From NCBI RefSeq assembly GCF_016735115.1, contig NZ_JAERQJ010000002.1:248001-312000 (forward strand): a stretch of DNA of 64,000 nt, in the 5' to 3' direction. Made by a program: the position numbers and the translations under genes. The notes beneath the pieces are model-generated. The model ran no database searches, had not been told where the DNA came from, and saw only the letters and a program-made list of their open reading frames with translations. This document shows positions 16,186-25,602 of this stretch, in pieces. Source of the DNA: Aquimarina mytili (GTDB lineage Bacteria > Bacteroidota > Bacteroidia > Flavobacteriales > Flavobacteriaceae). Each line of letters opens with the position of its first letter. Position 1 is the first letter of the stretch.

Positions 16186-19167
16186 TTATAATTTTACATT
16201 TTCATTCTTTTTCTCATAATTAAAGAGATAATCGATATCCATTTCTTTCACTACTCCAAGCTTAGAGAGTGCCTTCATATTTACATCTTTCTTATTTCCT
16301 ATTACCAAAACATTATAGTTTTCACCTTTAATATTTTCATCAAAAAAAGTTTTTAGATCGGCAAGAGTCATGCCTTTAATGGCATTATACATTTCTTCTC
16401 GATTATCGTAGTCAATTCCTCTTTTTTCAAGTTTTTCGTATGACCAAAAAATATTGGCTTTTGTTATACGATCTGCGGCTATCTTTTTTAATGTAGCTTC
16501 TTTTGCCTGATTAAATTGTTGCTCAGCTTCAGGCATATTGGTCATTAATTCCATCATTGCATCAACAGCTTCGGGCATCTTATTTGCCTGAGTTCCGATG
16601 TATGCATATAAATAATTAGATTTACCCGTTTCTTTTGCATTACTATACTGTGAGAATGCAGAATATGCTAATGATTTTGATTCTCTTATTTCCTGAAAAA
16701 CAATTGAAGAAAGTCCACTACCAAAATAGGTGTTAAATAAACTTGAAGCTGCCAGTTTTTTAGGATCAAATTCTGATCCTTTAGCCAAAAACAGCATTTC
16801 ACTTTGAACCATATCATAATCTACAAAGTATACATTACCTCCTGTTTCTTTTTCTATATATGAAGTTTTTTCAGGATATGCTTTTAACTCTTCATTTATT
16901 AGATGGTTCTTATCTAACGAAGCTACAGCAGTTTTGATATCTTTCCCGTAATAAAAAACACGTTGTTTATAATTCACAAGATCTTTTATGATATTTACCA
17001 ACTCTTGCGGGTTTATTGCTTTTAATTCCTCGATGGTATAAATATTACGCAATCTTGAATTTTCTCCATACTTACCATAATTCAACAACCCATTCCACAT
17101 GATATTACCTTTTTGGGTTTTACCATCTGCTCTGCCCTTAGCAATTTGATCTACATATTTATTATATGTATCCTGATCTGCTAAAGCATTTTGACATAGA
17201 TGCTCTAATAGAACTAAACCTTGATCAAGGTTTTCTTTTAATCCAGAAATACCTATTCTGGTTATATCTGAAGAAGAATTTACCGAATAACTAATTCCTA
17301 ACTTATAAAACTCTTTTTTAAGATCTTCTGGAGAATATTTATCTGTACCTAAATAATCTAAATATCCGGCAGCTAATGAAAGTTTTTTGTCATTATCGCT
17401 TCCCATATCTAATATAATGCTTAGATCAAACAAATCGTTTGTTTCATTTTCTATATAGGAAACAGGTATCCCGTTAGCCGTTTTTGTAGTTTTAATAGCC
17501 GACTTATAATCCACAAATTTTGGTTGTAAAGCAGGAGCTTCCATCTTTTTGAACCTTTTAATAAATTCAGACTCTTTATCCCTATTTAGCTCAACCGGAG
17601 TTATTTCTGGGTTTTCAACTTTTACAATGTTTTTATCTTCTCCTTTGATTTTATGTACTTCTACATAATTATTACCATAATGCTTTTTAGCAAAATCGAT
17701 CACATCTTGTTTACTAATTCTTTTCATCTCATCCAACATTGTCAAACGATCTTTCCAGTCGGTAAAATGAACAAAAGCATCAAGATATTCATACGCAGTT
17801 GCGCTTGCATTTTCGAATTGTCGAACTCTGTTTAATTTTAGATCGTTAACAACAGCATCAATCAACCAATCATCAAACTCTCCTCTCTTAATTTTTTCTA
17901 TCTCTCCTAATAACAACTCTTTAACTTCATCTAAGGTTTGGCCTTGCTTTGGCGTACCATATAACAAATGAAATCCGTAATCATTATCAAAATTTGTAAA
18001 TGAAGAAGCATTTTGTACCTTTTGTTTTTGATTAAGGTTTAAATCTATCAATCCCGCTTGAGAATTAGCTAAAAGATAATCAATAAGGGTAACCATGGTT
18101 TCCTCTTTAGTCCCATAACCACCGGCTCTAAAAGCCACATAAATAGACTCCGCTGTAGGTCCATAAACTTCTTTTTTGATTGGTGATGTTATGGCCGGTT
18201 CTTCTGGGAACTCTGGGTGAGAAACTTCTTTAGATTTAAAACCACCAAAAGCATTGTTTACTTTCTTTATAGTAGAATCAAAATCTAGATCTCCCACCAA
18301 AATTACGGCCATATTATTTGGTACATAATATTTATCAAAATATGCATTAATAGCCTCCATGGATGGATTCTTTAAATGCTCTGATTTACCAATAGTGGTT
18401 TGTGTTCCATATGGATGATTAGGGTAAAGGCCTTCTAAAACCGCATAATATTGCTTACGCCCATCACTATCTTGCCCTCTATTGAATTCTTCATAAACTG
18501 CTTCTAGCTCAGTATGAAACAATCGTAACACTAATTGACTAAAACGTTCACTTTCTACAGTAAGCCATTTATCTAGCTCATTTGTCGGAATTTTATTTAC
18601 ATAAACTGTTTGCTCATTTGAAGTAAAAGCATTGGTTCCTTCAGCTCCCAATGAGTTCAGCATTTTATCATACTCGTTTGCCACAGATAATTTTGAAGCT
18701 TCTTGGGATACTTCATCTATCTTCTTATAAATTTCTTTTTTCTTTTCTGGATCAGATTCTGCTTTATGCTCTTCATATAAATCTGAAATTTGCTTGATTA
18801 ATTCTTTTTCTTTTTCAAAATCTAAAGTCCCGATTTCGTCGGTTCCTTTAAATACCATATGTTCCAAATAATGCGCTAAACCTGTATTATCTGCAGGATC
18901 ATATGTAGAACCTGCTTTTACAGCTATTAAAGTCTGAATTTTAGGTTCTTCTTCATTTTTTGCCAAATACACTTTTAATCCATTATCTAAAGTATATAAT
19001 CTAAGTCCGGTTGGGTCATTGGTTACCGTTTCGTAAGAGAATCCCGCTGCATCAGTATGCTGTTCGGTTTTTATTTCTTTAGATATATTCGTTTCTGATG
19101 ATGATTTTTTACAATTGCTAAGCGTTAAAATCGCTGCCAATAGTAAAAATGATTTTAATAACTTCAT
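16186..19167 (-). CDS. M16 zinc metallopeptidase lipoprotein (two-module, pitrilysin type)
   Basis: A 993-residue peptidase with a lipoprotein signal: hydrophobic residues 5-16 and lipobox LSNC, lipidated Cys19. The inverted zinc motif HYLEH gives His99, Glu102 and His103 within GLAHYLEHMVFKGT, with the third ligand region ELEAVYEEFNRGQ about 75 residues on. The second, inactive-type module spans the C-terminal half and retains an R-Y-like substrate-contact segment (LAYSAFSQYSNA). This is the full-length single-chain form rather than split PqqL-like subunits. It probably degrades peptides in the periplasm or at the outer membrane. It is transcribed alone. Confidence 0.93.
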   Translation of the reverse strand: MKLLKSFLLLAAILTLSNCKKSSSETNISKEIKTEQHTDAAGFSYETVTNDPTGLRLYTLDNGLKVYLAKNEEEPKIQTLIAVKAGSTYDPADNTGLAHYLEHMVFKGTDEIGTLDFEKEKELIKQISDLYEEHKAESDPEKKKEIYKKIDEVSQEASKLSVANEYDKMLNSLGAEGTNAFTSNEQTVYVNKIPTNELDKWLTVESERFSQLVLRLFHTELEAVYEEFNRGQDSDGRKQYYAVLEGLYPNHPYGTQTTIGKSEHLKNPSMEAINAYFDKYYVPNNMAVILVGDLDFDSTIKKVNNAFGGFKSKEVSHPEFPEEPAITSPIKKEVYGPTAESIYVAFRAGGYGTKEETMVTLIDYLLANSQAGLIDLNLNQKQKVQNASSFTNFDNDYGFHLLYGTPKQGQTLDEVKELLLGEIEKIKRGEFDDWLIDAVVNDLKLNRVRQFENASATAYEYLDAFVHFTDWKDRLTMLDEMKRISKQDVIDFAKKHYGNNYVEVHKIKGEDKNIVKVENPEITPVELNRDKESEFIKRFKKMEAPALQPKFVDYKSAIKTTKTANGIPVSYIENETNDLFDLSIILDMGSDNDKKLSLAAGYLDYLGTDKYSPEDLKKEFYKLGISYSVNSSSDITRIGISGLKENLDQGLVLLEHLCQNALADQDTYNKYVDQIAKGRADGKTQKGNIMWNGLLNYGKYGENSRLRNIYTIEELKAINPQELVNIIKDLVNYKQRVFYYGKDIKTAVASLDKNHLINEELKAYPEKTSYIEKETGGNVYFVDYDMVQSEMLFLAKGSEFDPKKLAASSLFNTYFGSGLSSIVFQEIRESKSLAYSAFSQYSNAKETGKSNYLYAYIGTQANKMPEAVDAMMELMTNMPEAEQQFNQAKEATLKKIAADRITKANIFWSYEKLEKRGIDYDNREEMYNAIKGMTLADLKTFFDENIKGENYNVLVIGNKKDVNMKALSKLGVVKEMDIDYLFNYEKKNENVKL

Positions 19168-19279
19168 AGACTGATTTTGTTTAAGATCTTTTAATAGACG
19201 TAAATAAGTAATATTAATGGCAAAAAGAGTGAATATGTTACGTTTTTTAGTAAAATTTTAACAACACGATGATTTCAAT

Positions 19280-19317
19280 AAAAAAACCTCCTAGAACTAA
19301 TCCAAGAGGTTTTTTTA
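19280..19317 (-). terminator. Terminator after sucD
   Basis: AAAAAACCTC (19281-19290) pairs with GAGGTTTTTT (19306-19315) over 10 bp with a 15-base loop, followed by a T-tract on the minus strand. It lies 24 bases after the sucD stop and, being A/T-flanked on both sides, could act in both directions. Confidence 0.8.
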
Positions 19318-19340
19318 CAATATAGTTTACAGTCAAGTAT

Positions 19341-20213
19341 TTATCCCAATACTTCTGCTACTTTTTTACCTATCTCTGCAGGAGAGTCTACTACATGAAT
19401 ACCACATTCTCTCATAATTGCTTTTTTAGCGGCTGCAGTATCTTCGCTTCCACCAACGATAGCACCTGCATGTCCCATGGTACGGCCAGCAGGAGCTGTT
19501 TCACCTGCAATAAAACCAACAACAGGTTTAGAGGTTCCGCTTTCTTTTATCCATTTGGCAGCATCTGCTTCCAGTTGACCACCAATTTCACCAATCATAA
19601 CCACACATTTAGTTTCTGGATCATTAACCAACATTTCTACAGCTTCTTTTGTAGTAGTTCCAATAATTGGGTCACCACCAATTCCAATAGCTGTAGTAAT
19701 ACCTAAACCTTGTTTAACAACTTGGTCGGCAGCTTCATAAGTCAATGTCCCTGATTTGGAAACGATACCTACATTTCCTTTTTTGAATACAAATCCAGGC
19801 ATAATACCTACTTTTGCTTCACCCGGTGTGATTACACCTGGGCAGTTAGGTCCTATAAGCTTACATCCTTTATCCTTTATATAGTTAGAAGCAGTAATCA
19901 TATCCGCAACCGGAATACCTTCAGTAATAGTAATAATAACTTTGATCCCTGCGTCTGCAGCTTCCATAATAGCATCTGCCGCAAAAGCTGGCGGAACAAA
20001 AATAATTGTTGTATCTGCCTTAACTTGTTCTACTGCTTCTTTAACAGTATTAAAAACTGGTTTATCCAAATGAGTTTGTCCTCCTTTGCCTGGAGTTACA
20101 CCTCCTACAACGTTAGTACCATATTCTATCATTTGACTAGCATGAAAAGTACCTTCGCTACCAGTAAAACCTTGTACAATAATTTTTGAATCTTTATTTA
20201 CTAAAACACTCAT
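19341..20213 (-). CDS. sucD: Succinyl-CoA synthetase alpha subunit
   Basis: Interconverts succinyl-CoA and succinate with nucleotide phosphorylation in the TCA cycle. The 290-residue protein has the CoA-binding loop [13 protein letters not shown] near 13-25, the phosphohistidine His248 in [14 protein letters not shown] and the [12 protein letters not shown] motif near 120-131. The beta subunit sucC is not in this window, as is usual when the two are unlinked in flavobacteria. It has its own -7 box at 20243-20250 and a terminator, though it follows the lpx cluster in the same direction. Confidence 0.97.
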   Translation of the reverse strand: MSVLVNKDSKIIVQGFTGSEGTFHASQMIEYGTNVVGGVTPGKGGQTHLDKPVFNTVKEAVEQVKADTTIIFVPPAFAADAIMEAADAGIKVIITITEGIPVADMITASNYIKDKGCKLIGPNCPGVITPGEAKVGIMPGFVFKKGNVGIVSKSGTLTYEAADQVVKQGLGITTAIGIGGDPIIGTTTKEAVEMLVNDPETKCVVMIGEIGGQLEADAAKWIKESGTSKPVVGFIAGETAPAGRTMGHAGAIVGGSEDTAAAKKAIMRECGIHVVDSPAEIGKKVAEVLG

Positions 20214-20242
20214 TGCGTTATGATTTTTATTTTTTTGAGTTT

Positions 20243-20250
20243 CAAAAGTA
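20243..20250 (-). promoter_or_regulatory. -7 box of sucD
   Basis: TACTTTTG on the minus strand is an exact TAnnTTTG match, 30 bases before the sucD ATG. The flanking sequence CAAAAGTGTACTTTTG is also a near-perfect palindrome. No -33 TTG at standard spacing. Confidence 0.4.
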
Positions 20251-20311
20251 CACTTTTGAACACTATAGTTAAAGTGAAAAATAAAAAAAATACTTTTTAT
20301 TTTTCTTATGC

Positions 20312-20719
20312 TTATTTTGACATAAAGGACATCATACTTTCTGGGGTATTATCTCCTTGCTGACTGATTTGATATCCTTTGTATAACTTGCTATCTTTTA
20401 ATTCCCATATTGCAATAAAATGAGCTATAGCCTCCTCTTTATCAGGGTCTTCTATCGTTTTTGCAAAATACGTATATCGAATAGTTACCGTATCCCCTTC
20501 TGCAATTAAATGACTAATCTCGCATCTAAAAGTTTCAAAAGATAAAGCCATCTGACTAAACATAGTTTTAATATCTTCAAAACCTCTCTTATTGAAACCA
20601 AAACTACTATTCCAATATAATTCTATTTCAGGATGCAGATATTTAGATAGGGCTTCAGCATCATGAATCAAATCCGTTTCATAAAAGGATCTTACTATAT
20701 CCTTTGCCGTTTTACTCAT
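20312..20719 (-). CDS. NTF2-like / SnoaL-like protein
   Basis: A 135-residue single-domain protein with the cystatin-like NTF2 fold signature: N-terminal helix [28 protein letters not shown], a central [12 protein letters not shown] helix and the paired strands [23 protein letters not shown] and [21 protein letters not shown]. Members are ketosteroid isomerases, dehydratases or polyketide cyclases, or have no known activity; I see no clear catalytic signature. Its start overlaps the end of the LpxD-like gene by 8 bases, indicating translational coupling with the lipid A cluster. Confidence 0.75.
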   Translation of the reverse strand: MSKTAKDIVRSFYETDLIHDAEALSKYLHPEIELYWNSSFGFNKRGFEDIKTMFSQMALSFETFRCEISHLIAEGDTVTIRYTYFAKTIEDPDKEEAIAHFIAIWELKDSKLYKGYQISQQGDNTPESMMSFMSK

Positions 20720-21650
20720 TGTTTTTCAATTTTTCTATTAAATCAGGAATTTGCCTAATTGCAGCAATTTCCTTGTATTTTTTTCTAAAATTATCTGCAG
20801 GAGTACCAAAGTAACTTTTATTACCTTCCAAAGACTTGCTTACCCCTGATTGCGCAGAAATAATAGCTTTTGTTCCTATAGTAATCCCACTGGTTATGCC
20901 TACTTGTCCCCACATAGTAACTTCATCTTCAACAACAACACAGCCAGCAATACCAACCTGAGAAGCAATAAGGCATTTTTTTCCTATGACAGTATCATGA
21001 CCAATATGAACTTGATTATCTATTTTTGTTCCTTCTTTTATTGTGGTATCACCAGTTACTCCTCTATCTATAGTACAAGAAGCTCCCAAATCAACATTAT
21101 CCTGGATAACCACACGGCCTCCTGAAATTAGCTTATCGAATCCTTCTGGTCTATTTTTATAATAAAAAGCATCAGCCCCTAAAACAGTACCTGAATGAAT
21201 AGTCACATTATCCCCTATAATAGTATTATCATAAATACTAACGTTTGGATGTATTAAGCAGTTATTGCCAATCTCTACATTATTACCTACAAAAGCACCA
21301 GGTTGAACGATAGTATCCTTCCCTATTTTGGCACTTGATGAAATTATCGCATCTGATTTTTCAAAAGGCTTAAAATATTTGGTCAACGTATTAAAATCTC
21401 TGAACGGATCATCAGAAATTAATAATGCTTTACCTTCTGGGCAATCCACATTTTTGTTAATTAATATTACGGTAGCAGCACTTTGCAGAGCCTTATCATA
21501 ATATTTTGGGTGATCCACAAAAACAATATCTCCAGGAGAAACAACATGTATTTCATTCATTCCCAATACCGGAAAATTTGAATCACCTACATATTCTGAA
21601 GAAATGATCGTTGCTATTTGTTCTAAAGTATGAGCCTGAGGAAATTTCAT
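20712..21650 (-). CDS. LpxD-like acyltransferase, second paralogue
   Basis: A 312-residue left-handed beta-helix protein with an LpxD-type N-terminal domain (to ~100) and hexapeptide repeats from ~105 (IGKDTIVQPGAFVGNNVEIG and on). The LpxD-type His motif DNQVHIGHDTVIG is kept, so it may be an active N-acyltransferase on UDP-acyl-glucosamine. It is clearly divergent from the canonical LpxD at 24550-25578, and its C-terminus (FGTPADNFRKKYKEIAAIRQIPDLI) is shorter. It sits 21 bases after efp. It could add a different acyl chain or act in another sugar pathway. Confidence 0.85.
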   Translation of the reverse strand: MKFPQAHTLEQIATIISSEYVGDSNFPVLGMNEIHVVSPGDIVFVDHPKYYDKALQSAATVILINKNVDCPEGKALLISDDPFRDFNTLTKYFKPFEKSDAIISSSAKIGKDTIVQPGAFVGNNVEIGNNCLIHPNVSIYDNTIIGDNVTIHSGTVLGADAFYYKNRPEGFDKLISGGRVVIQDNVDLGASCTIDRGVTGDTTIKEGTKIDNQVHIGHDTVIGKKCLIASQVGIAGCVVVEDEVTMWGQVGITSGITIGTKAIISAQSGVSKSLEGNKSYFGTPADNFRKKYKEIAAIRQIPDLIEKLKNNE

Positions 21651-21671
21651 TATAAAAACTTAAGAATAAAA

Positions 21672-22238
21672 TTATTCTTTGATTCTTTCTTTATATGTAC
21701 CTTTTTCTGTTTCTATCTTAATTTTATCTCCTTCATTAATAAATAAAGGTACCATAACCTCTGCACCGGTCTCAACGGTTGCAGGCTTGGTTGCATTGGT
21801 AGCGGTATTTCCTTTAACACCTGGTTCTGTAGCGGTTACCTCAAGAATTACACTTGCAGGCATTTCTACAGATAGTGGCATTTGATCTTCAGAATTAATA
21901 ATTACAGTTACTACTTCACCTTCTTTTAACAAACCTGGAGCATCTAAAGTTGATTTTTGAAGTGTAATTTGATTGTAATCTTCTGTATTCATGAAGTGAT
22001 AGGTATCTCCTTCTGCATATAAATATTGAAACTTATGCGTTTCTACACGTACATCATCAATCTTATGACCTGCAGAAAATGTATTATCGATTACTTTTCC
22101 TGTAGTAACGCTCTTTAATTTCGTTCTAACAAAAGCAGGGCCTTTTCCTGGTTTTACGTGTAAAAATTCTATAATCTTATAAATATCATGATTGTATTTG
22201 ATACACAATCCATTTCTGATGTCACTAGTATTAGCCAT
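21672..22238 (-). CDS. efp: Elongation factor P
   Basis: Relieves ribosome stalling at polyproline stretches by occupying the E site. The 188-residue, three-domain protein starts MANTSDIRNGLCIKY and has the domain I tip loop KPGKGPAF with Lys32 at the modification position. Domains II and III follow with the KIDDVRVETHKFQYLYAEGD and VTATEPGVKGNTATN signatures. Length is standard. It is inserted between lpxA and the second lpxD-like gene, an arrangement I remember as common in flavobacteria. Confidence 0.97.
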   Translation of the reverse strand: MANTSDIRNGLCIKYNHDIYKIIEFLHVKPGKGPAFVRTKLKSVTTGKVIDNTFSAGHKIDDVRVETHKFQYLYAEGDTYHFMNTEDYNQITLQKSTLDAPGLLKEGEVVTVIINSEDQMPLSVEMPASVILEVTATEPGVKGNTATNATKPATVETGAEVMVPLFINEGDKIKIETEKGTYKERIKE

Positions 22239-22292
22239 TATAAATATTGTTATTCTTTCGTTTTTAAATTATTTGAGCTTCTCAATTAAATA

Positions 22293-23075
22293 TTAGTTTG
22301 AGAAGTATCCTTTCATGATCCCGCGTTGTGAGTTCTTGATAAACTCTAAAACCTCATCACGTTCAGGAGTTGCTTCCATCTCGGCCTCAATAATAGCGAC
22401 CGCTTGTGTGTTATTATAATTCTGTTGATACAAAATTCTATAGATATTTTGTATTTCTCTTATTTTTTCGGTTGTAAACCCTCTTCTTCGTAGACCTATA
22501 GAGTTTATTCCAACATATGATAAAGGTTCTCGTGCTGCTTTAACAAAAGGAGGTACATCTTTACGAACAAGCGACCCACCTGTTACAAAAGCATGATTAC
22601 CAATACTACAAAACTGTTGTACAGCAGCCATTCCTGCTAAAACTACATAATCACCAACTGTAATATGTCCGGCTAGCGTACTATTATTAGAAAAAATACA
22701 ATTATCACCTACAATACAGTCATGAGCTATGTGGCAATATGCCATAATCCAACAGTTGTTACCGACCTTAGTTTTCATCTTATCAGTAGTTCCTCTGTTT
22801 ATAGTAACACATTCGCGTATAGTTGTATTATCTCCTATTTCGGTTACCGTATCTTCATCATTAAATTTTTTATCTTGAGGAGTAGCAGAAATAACTGCTC
22901 CAGGGAAAATACTGCAATTTTTTCCAATACGTGCTCCTTCCATGATCGTAACATTAGAACCGATCCAGGTTCCTTCACCAATGACTACATTGTTATGAAT
23001 TGTAGTAAAGGGCTCGATTACGACATTTTTTGCAATTTTTGCTCCTGGATGAACGTATGCTAAAGGTTGATTCAT
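22293..23075 (-). CDS. lpxA: UDP-N-acetylglucosamine O-acyltransferase
   Basis: First lipid A step: transfers a 3-hydroxyacyl chain from ACP to the 3-OH of UDP-GlcNAc. The 260-residue protein has hexapeptide repeats (IAKNVVIEPFTTIHNNVVIG onwards) forming the left-handed helix, the catalytic base His118 in YCHIAHDCIVG, a non-repeat loop ATPQDKKFNDEDT and an alpha-helical C-terminus (GLRRRGFTTEKIREIQNIYRI). Length is typical. It lies 78 bases after lpxC-fabZ, in the direction lpxD, lpxC-fabZ, lpxA, efp. Confidence 0.97.
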   Translation of the reverse strand: MNQPLAYVHPGAKIAKNVVIEPFTTIHNNVVIGEGTWIGSNVTIMEGARIGKNCSIFPGAVISATPQDKKFNDEDTVTEIGDNTTIRECVTINRGTTDKMKTKVGNNCWIMAYCHIAHDCIVGDNCIFSNNSTLAGHITVGDYVVLAGMAAVQQFCSIGNHAFVTGGSLVRKDVPPFVKAAREPLSYVGINSIGLRRRGFTTEKIREIQNIYRILYQQNYNNTQAVAIIEAEMEATPERDEVLEFIKNSQRGIMKGYFSN

Positions 23076-23153
23076 CAGTTGAATTTTATGTTATTAAAGA
23101 ATAATGAAGTTATCTAAAACGTAATACATCTACTCCATTTATCTTTTATTAAT

Positions 23154-24557
23154 TTATTTTGATTTTACGATTTGCGCCATAAGCTCTGCCTCTGTAACTA
23201 ATCTTCCATTAGCATAAGCAAAAGCCTGCATATGACAAATACCTCTTCGTATCGGTGTAATAAGCTCTAATTTAAATATTAAAGTGTCTCCCGGAAGTAC
23301 TTGTTGTTTAAATTTCACTTTATCTATCTTCATAAAATAAGTGAGATAATTTTCTGGATCTGGTACTGTACTCAGTGCTAAAATCCCGCCGGTTTGTGCC
23401 ATTGCTTCAACCTGAAGAACTCCAGGCATAACTGGCGCTCCAGGAAAATGCCCAACAAAAAATGGTTCATTCATTGTCACATTTTTAAGACCAACTACAT
23501 GCTTGTCTGACATTTCTAATATTCTATCTATTAATAAGAATGGTGATCTGTGTGGAAGCACATCCATAATCTTATTAATATCCATCAGTGGTTCTTTTGA
23601 TAGATCAAATTGAGGTACTTTATTACGCTTTTCAATTTTAATGATTTTTGAAAGCTTCTTAGCAAATTGTGTATTTACAAAATGCCCAGGTTTGTTGGCT
23701 ATAATTTTTCCTCTTATCCTGGTACCTATCAAAGCTAAATCACCTACTACATCAAGTAATTTATGACGAGCAGCTTCATTAGGATAATGTAATGTCAAAT
23801 TATCTAATATACCATTAGGCTTTATTGCAATAGAATCCTTGCCAAAAGCTACTTTTAGCTTTTCCATAGTACCTGGACTCAATTCTTTATCAACATAAAC
23901 AATTGCATTATTTAAATCTCCTCCTTTAATGAGTCCATGTTCTAATAACATTTCTAACTCATGCAAAAAGCTAAAAGTCCTTGCATCTGCAATTTCTTTT
24001 TTAAAATCAGAAAGATGTTTTAAGGATGCATTTTGAGTACCTAAAACCTTGGTGCCAAAATCCACCATAGTTGTTATCTGGTATTCATCAGAAGGCATTA
24101 CAATTATTTCGCTACCCGATTCTTCATCGGTATACGAAATAACATCCTTTACAATATATTCTTCTCGTTCTGCTTCTTGTTCTACGATACCTGCTTCTTC
24201 CAGAGCTTCAATAAAAAACTTACTGGAACCATCCATAATAGGTGGTTCTGAAGCATCTAATTCTATTAAAAGATTATCAATCTCTAAACCTACACAAGCA
24301 GCAAGCACATGCTCTGATGTTTGTATACTTACCCCGTTTTTCTCTAAGTTGGTACCTCTTTGTGTATTCACCACATAATTGGCATCTGCCTCAATAATCG
24401 GGTTTCCTTCCAGGTCAACTCTACAAAATGCGTATCCATGATTTTCAGGGGCTGGCTTAAAGGTAAGTGTTACTTCTTTTCCAGTATGTAATCCCACACC
24501 TGTAAGTCTCACCTCTTTTTTTATGGTTCTTTGTTTACTCACAGCTACATCACTCAT
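23154..24557 (-). CDS. lpxC-fabZ: Fused UDP-3-O-acyl-GlcNAc deacetylase / 3-hydroxyacyl-ACP dehydratase
   Basis: A 467-residue fusion. LpxC (about 1-310) is the zinc deacetylase committing lipid A synthesis; visible are [13 protein letters not shown], the zinc histidine of [26 protein letters not shown], and [14 protein letters not shown] with zinc His and Asp. FabZ (about 320-467) is the hotdog dehydratase, with [13 protein letters not shown] and the catalytic segment [19 protein letters not shown]. The fusion is a known Bacteroidota trait and physically links LPS and fatty-acid synthesis. Its start overlaps the end of lpxD by 8 bases, so translation is coupled. Confidence 0.97.
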   Translation of the reverse strand: MSDVAVSKQRTIKKEVRLTGVGLHTGKEVTLTFKPAPENHGYAFCRVDLEGNPIIEADANYVVNTQRGTNLEKNGVSIQTSEHVLAACVGLEIDNLLIELDASEPPIMDGSSKFFIEALEEAGIVEQEAEREEYIVKDVISYTDEESGSEIIVMPSDEYQITTMVDFGTKVLGTQNASLKHLSDFKKEIADARTFSFLHELEMLLEHGLIKGGDLNNAIVYVDKELSPGTMEKLKVAFGKDSIAIKPNGILDNLTLHYPNEAARHKLLDVVGDLALIGTRIRGKIIANKPGHFVNTQFAKKLSKIIKIEKRNKVPQFDLSKEPLMDINKIMDVLPHRSPFLLIDRILEMSDKHVVGLKNVTMNEPFFVGHFPGAPVMPGVLQVEAMAQTGGILALSTVPDPENYLTYFMKIDKVKFKQQVLPGDTLIFKLELITPIRRGICHMQAFAYANGRLVTEAELMAQIVKSK

Positions 24558-25578
24558 TTTTATTTATCTTTTTCTCTAGTTTATATATTTTATCAACAAT
24601 CTTCGGAAGATTTTTAAAATGCACATACGATTTATTAAAATCAGAATATCCTAAAGCCGGAGAGCCTTGAATCGCTTCTCCATCTTTTATATTTCTTCCA
24701 ATACCGGATTGTGCCTGTATTCTAACCTTATTGCCTATAACAAGATGTCCCGCAATACCAACTTGTCCGCCAATTAAACAGTGTTTTCCAATTTTTGTAG
24801 AACCGGCAATACCTGTTTGCGCAGCAATGGCGGTATGCTCTCCTATTTCTACATTATGAGCGATTTGGATTTGGTTATCTAATTTCACTCCTTTTCTTAT
24901 AATGGTAGAGCCTAAAGTTGCTCTGTCAATCGTTGTACCTGCTCCAACATCAACATTATCTTCAATAATAACATTTCCTGTTTGTGGAACTTTACTATAT
25001 TCTCCTTTTTCATTAGGTGTAAACCCAAAACCATCTGCTCCTACAATTGCACCACTATGAATTACACAATTGTCACCAATAATTGTTTCTGAATAAATTT
25101 TAGCTCCGGCAAAAACAACTACATTATCTCCTATAGTAACATTATCACCAATGTATACATTAGGAAAGATCTTTGCATTTACACCTAGCGATACATTCTC
25201 TCCGAGGTATGAAAAAGCTCCCAAGTATATATTATCTCCATATTTGGCTGTCTCAGATATAAAACTAGGATTTTCAATCCCGCTTTTATTCATCTTTACC
25301 ATATTATAATACTCTAACAACTGCGAAAAAGCTTTGTAAGCATCATCAACTCGAATTAGTGTTGTCTTGATTGATGACTCAGCTTCAAAGTTTTTATCAA
25401 CTATAGTTATCGAAGCATCAGTAGAATAAATGTATTGGGTATATTTAGGGTTTGACAAAAAGGTTAGTGAACCTTTAGTACCTTCTTCTATTTTAGCTAA
25501 TTTGGATACCTCAACGGTTTCATCTCCATCAATTTCTCCGTTTAGGATACCTGCAATTTGTGTGGCTGTAAAAATCAT
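24550..25578 (-). CDS. lpxD: UDP-3-O-acylglucosamine N-acyltransferase
   Basis: Third lipid A step: adds an N-linked 3-hydroxyacyl chain. The 342-residue protein has the LpxD N-terminal uridine-binding domain ([19 protein letters not shown] to about 100), hexapeptide repeats from ~105, the catalytic His in [19 protein letters not shown], and a C-terminal helix ([25 protein letters not shown]). It is the first gene of the lipid A operon; a TAnnTTTG box only six bases upstream of the ATG suggests a leaderless or nearly leaderless transcript. A second paralogue lies at 20712-21650. Confidence 0.95.
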   Translation of the reverse strand: MIFTATQIAGILNGEIDGDETVEVSKLAKIEEGTKGSLTFLSNPKYTQYIYSTDASITIVDKNFEAESSIKTTLIRVDDAYKAFSQLLEYYNMVKMNKSGIENPSFISETAKYGDNIYLGAFSYLGENVSLGVNAKIFPNVYIGDNVTIGDNVVVFAGAKIYSETIIGDNCVIHSGAIVGADGFGFTPNEKGEYSKVPQTGNVIIEDNVDVGAGTTIDRATLGSTIIRKGVKLDNQIQIAHNVEIGEHTAIAAQTGIAGSTKIGKHCLIGGQVGIAGHLVIGNKVRIQAQSGIGRNIKDGEAIQGSPALGYSDFNKSYVHFKNLPKIVDKIYKLEKKINKNE

Positions 25579-25583
25579 TCTTG

Positions 25584-25591
25584 CAAAAGTA
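25584..25591 (-). promoter_or_regulatory. -7 box very close to the lpxD start
   Basis: TACTTTTG on the minus strand matches TAnnTTTG exactly and ends five bases before the lpxD ATG at 25578. If used, transcription would begin at or within a base or two of the start codon. No standard -33 TTG is present. Confidence 0.35.
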
Positions 25592-25602
25592 TAAAAAATG
25601 TG

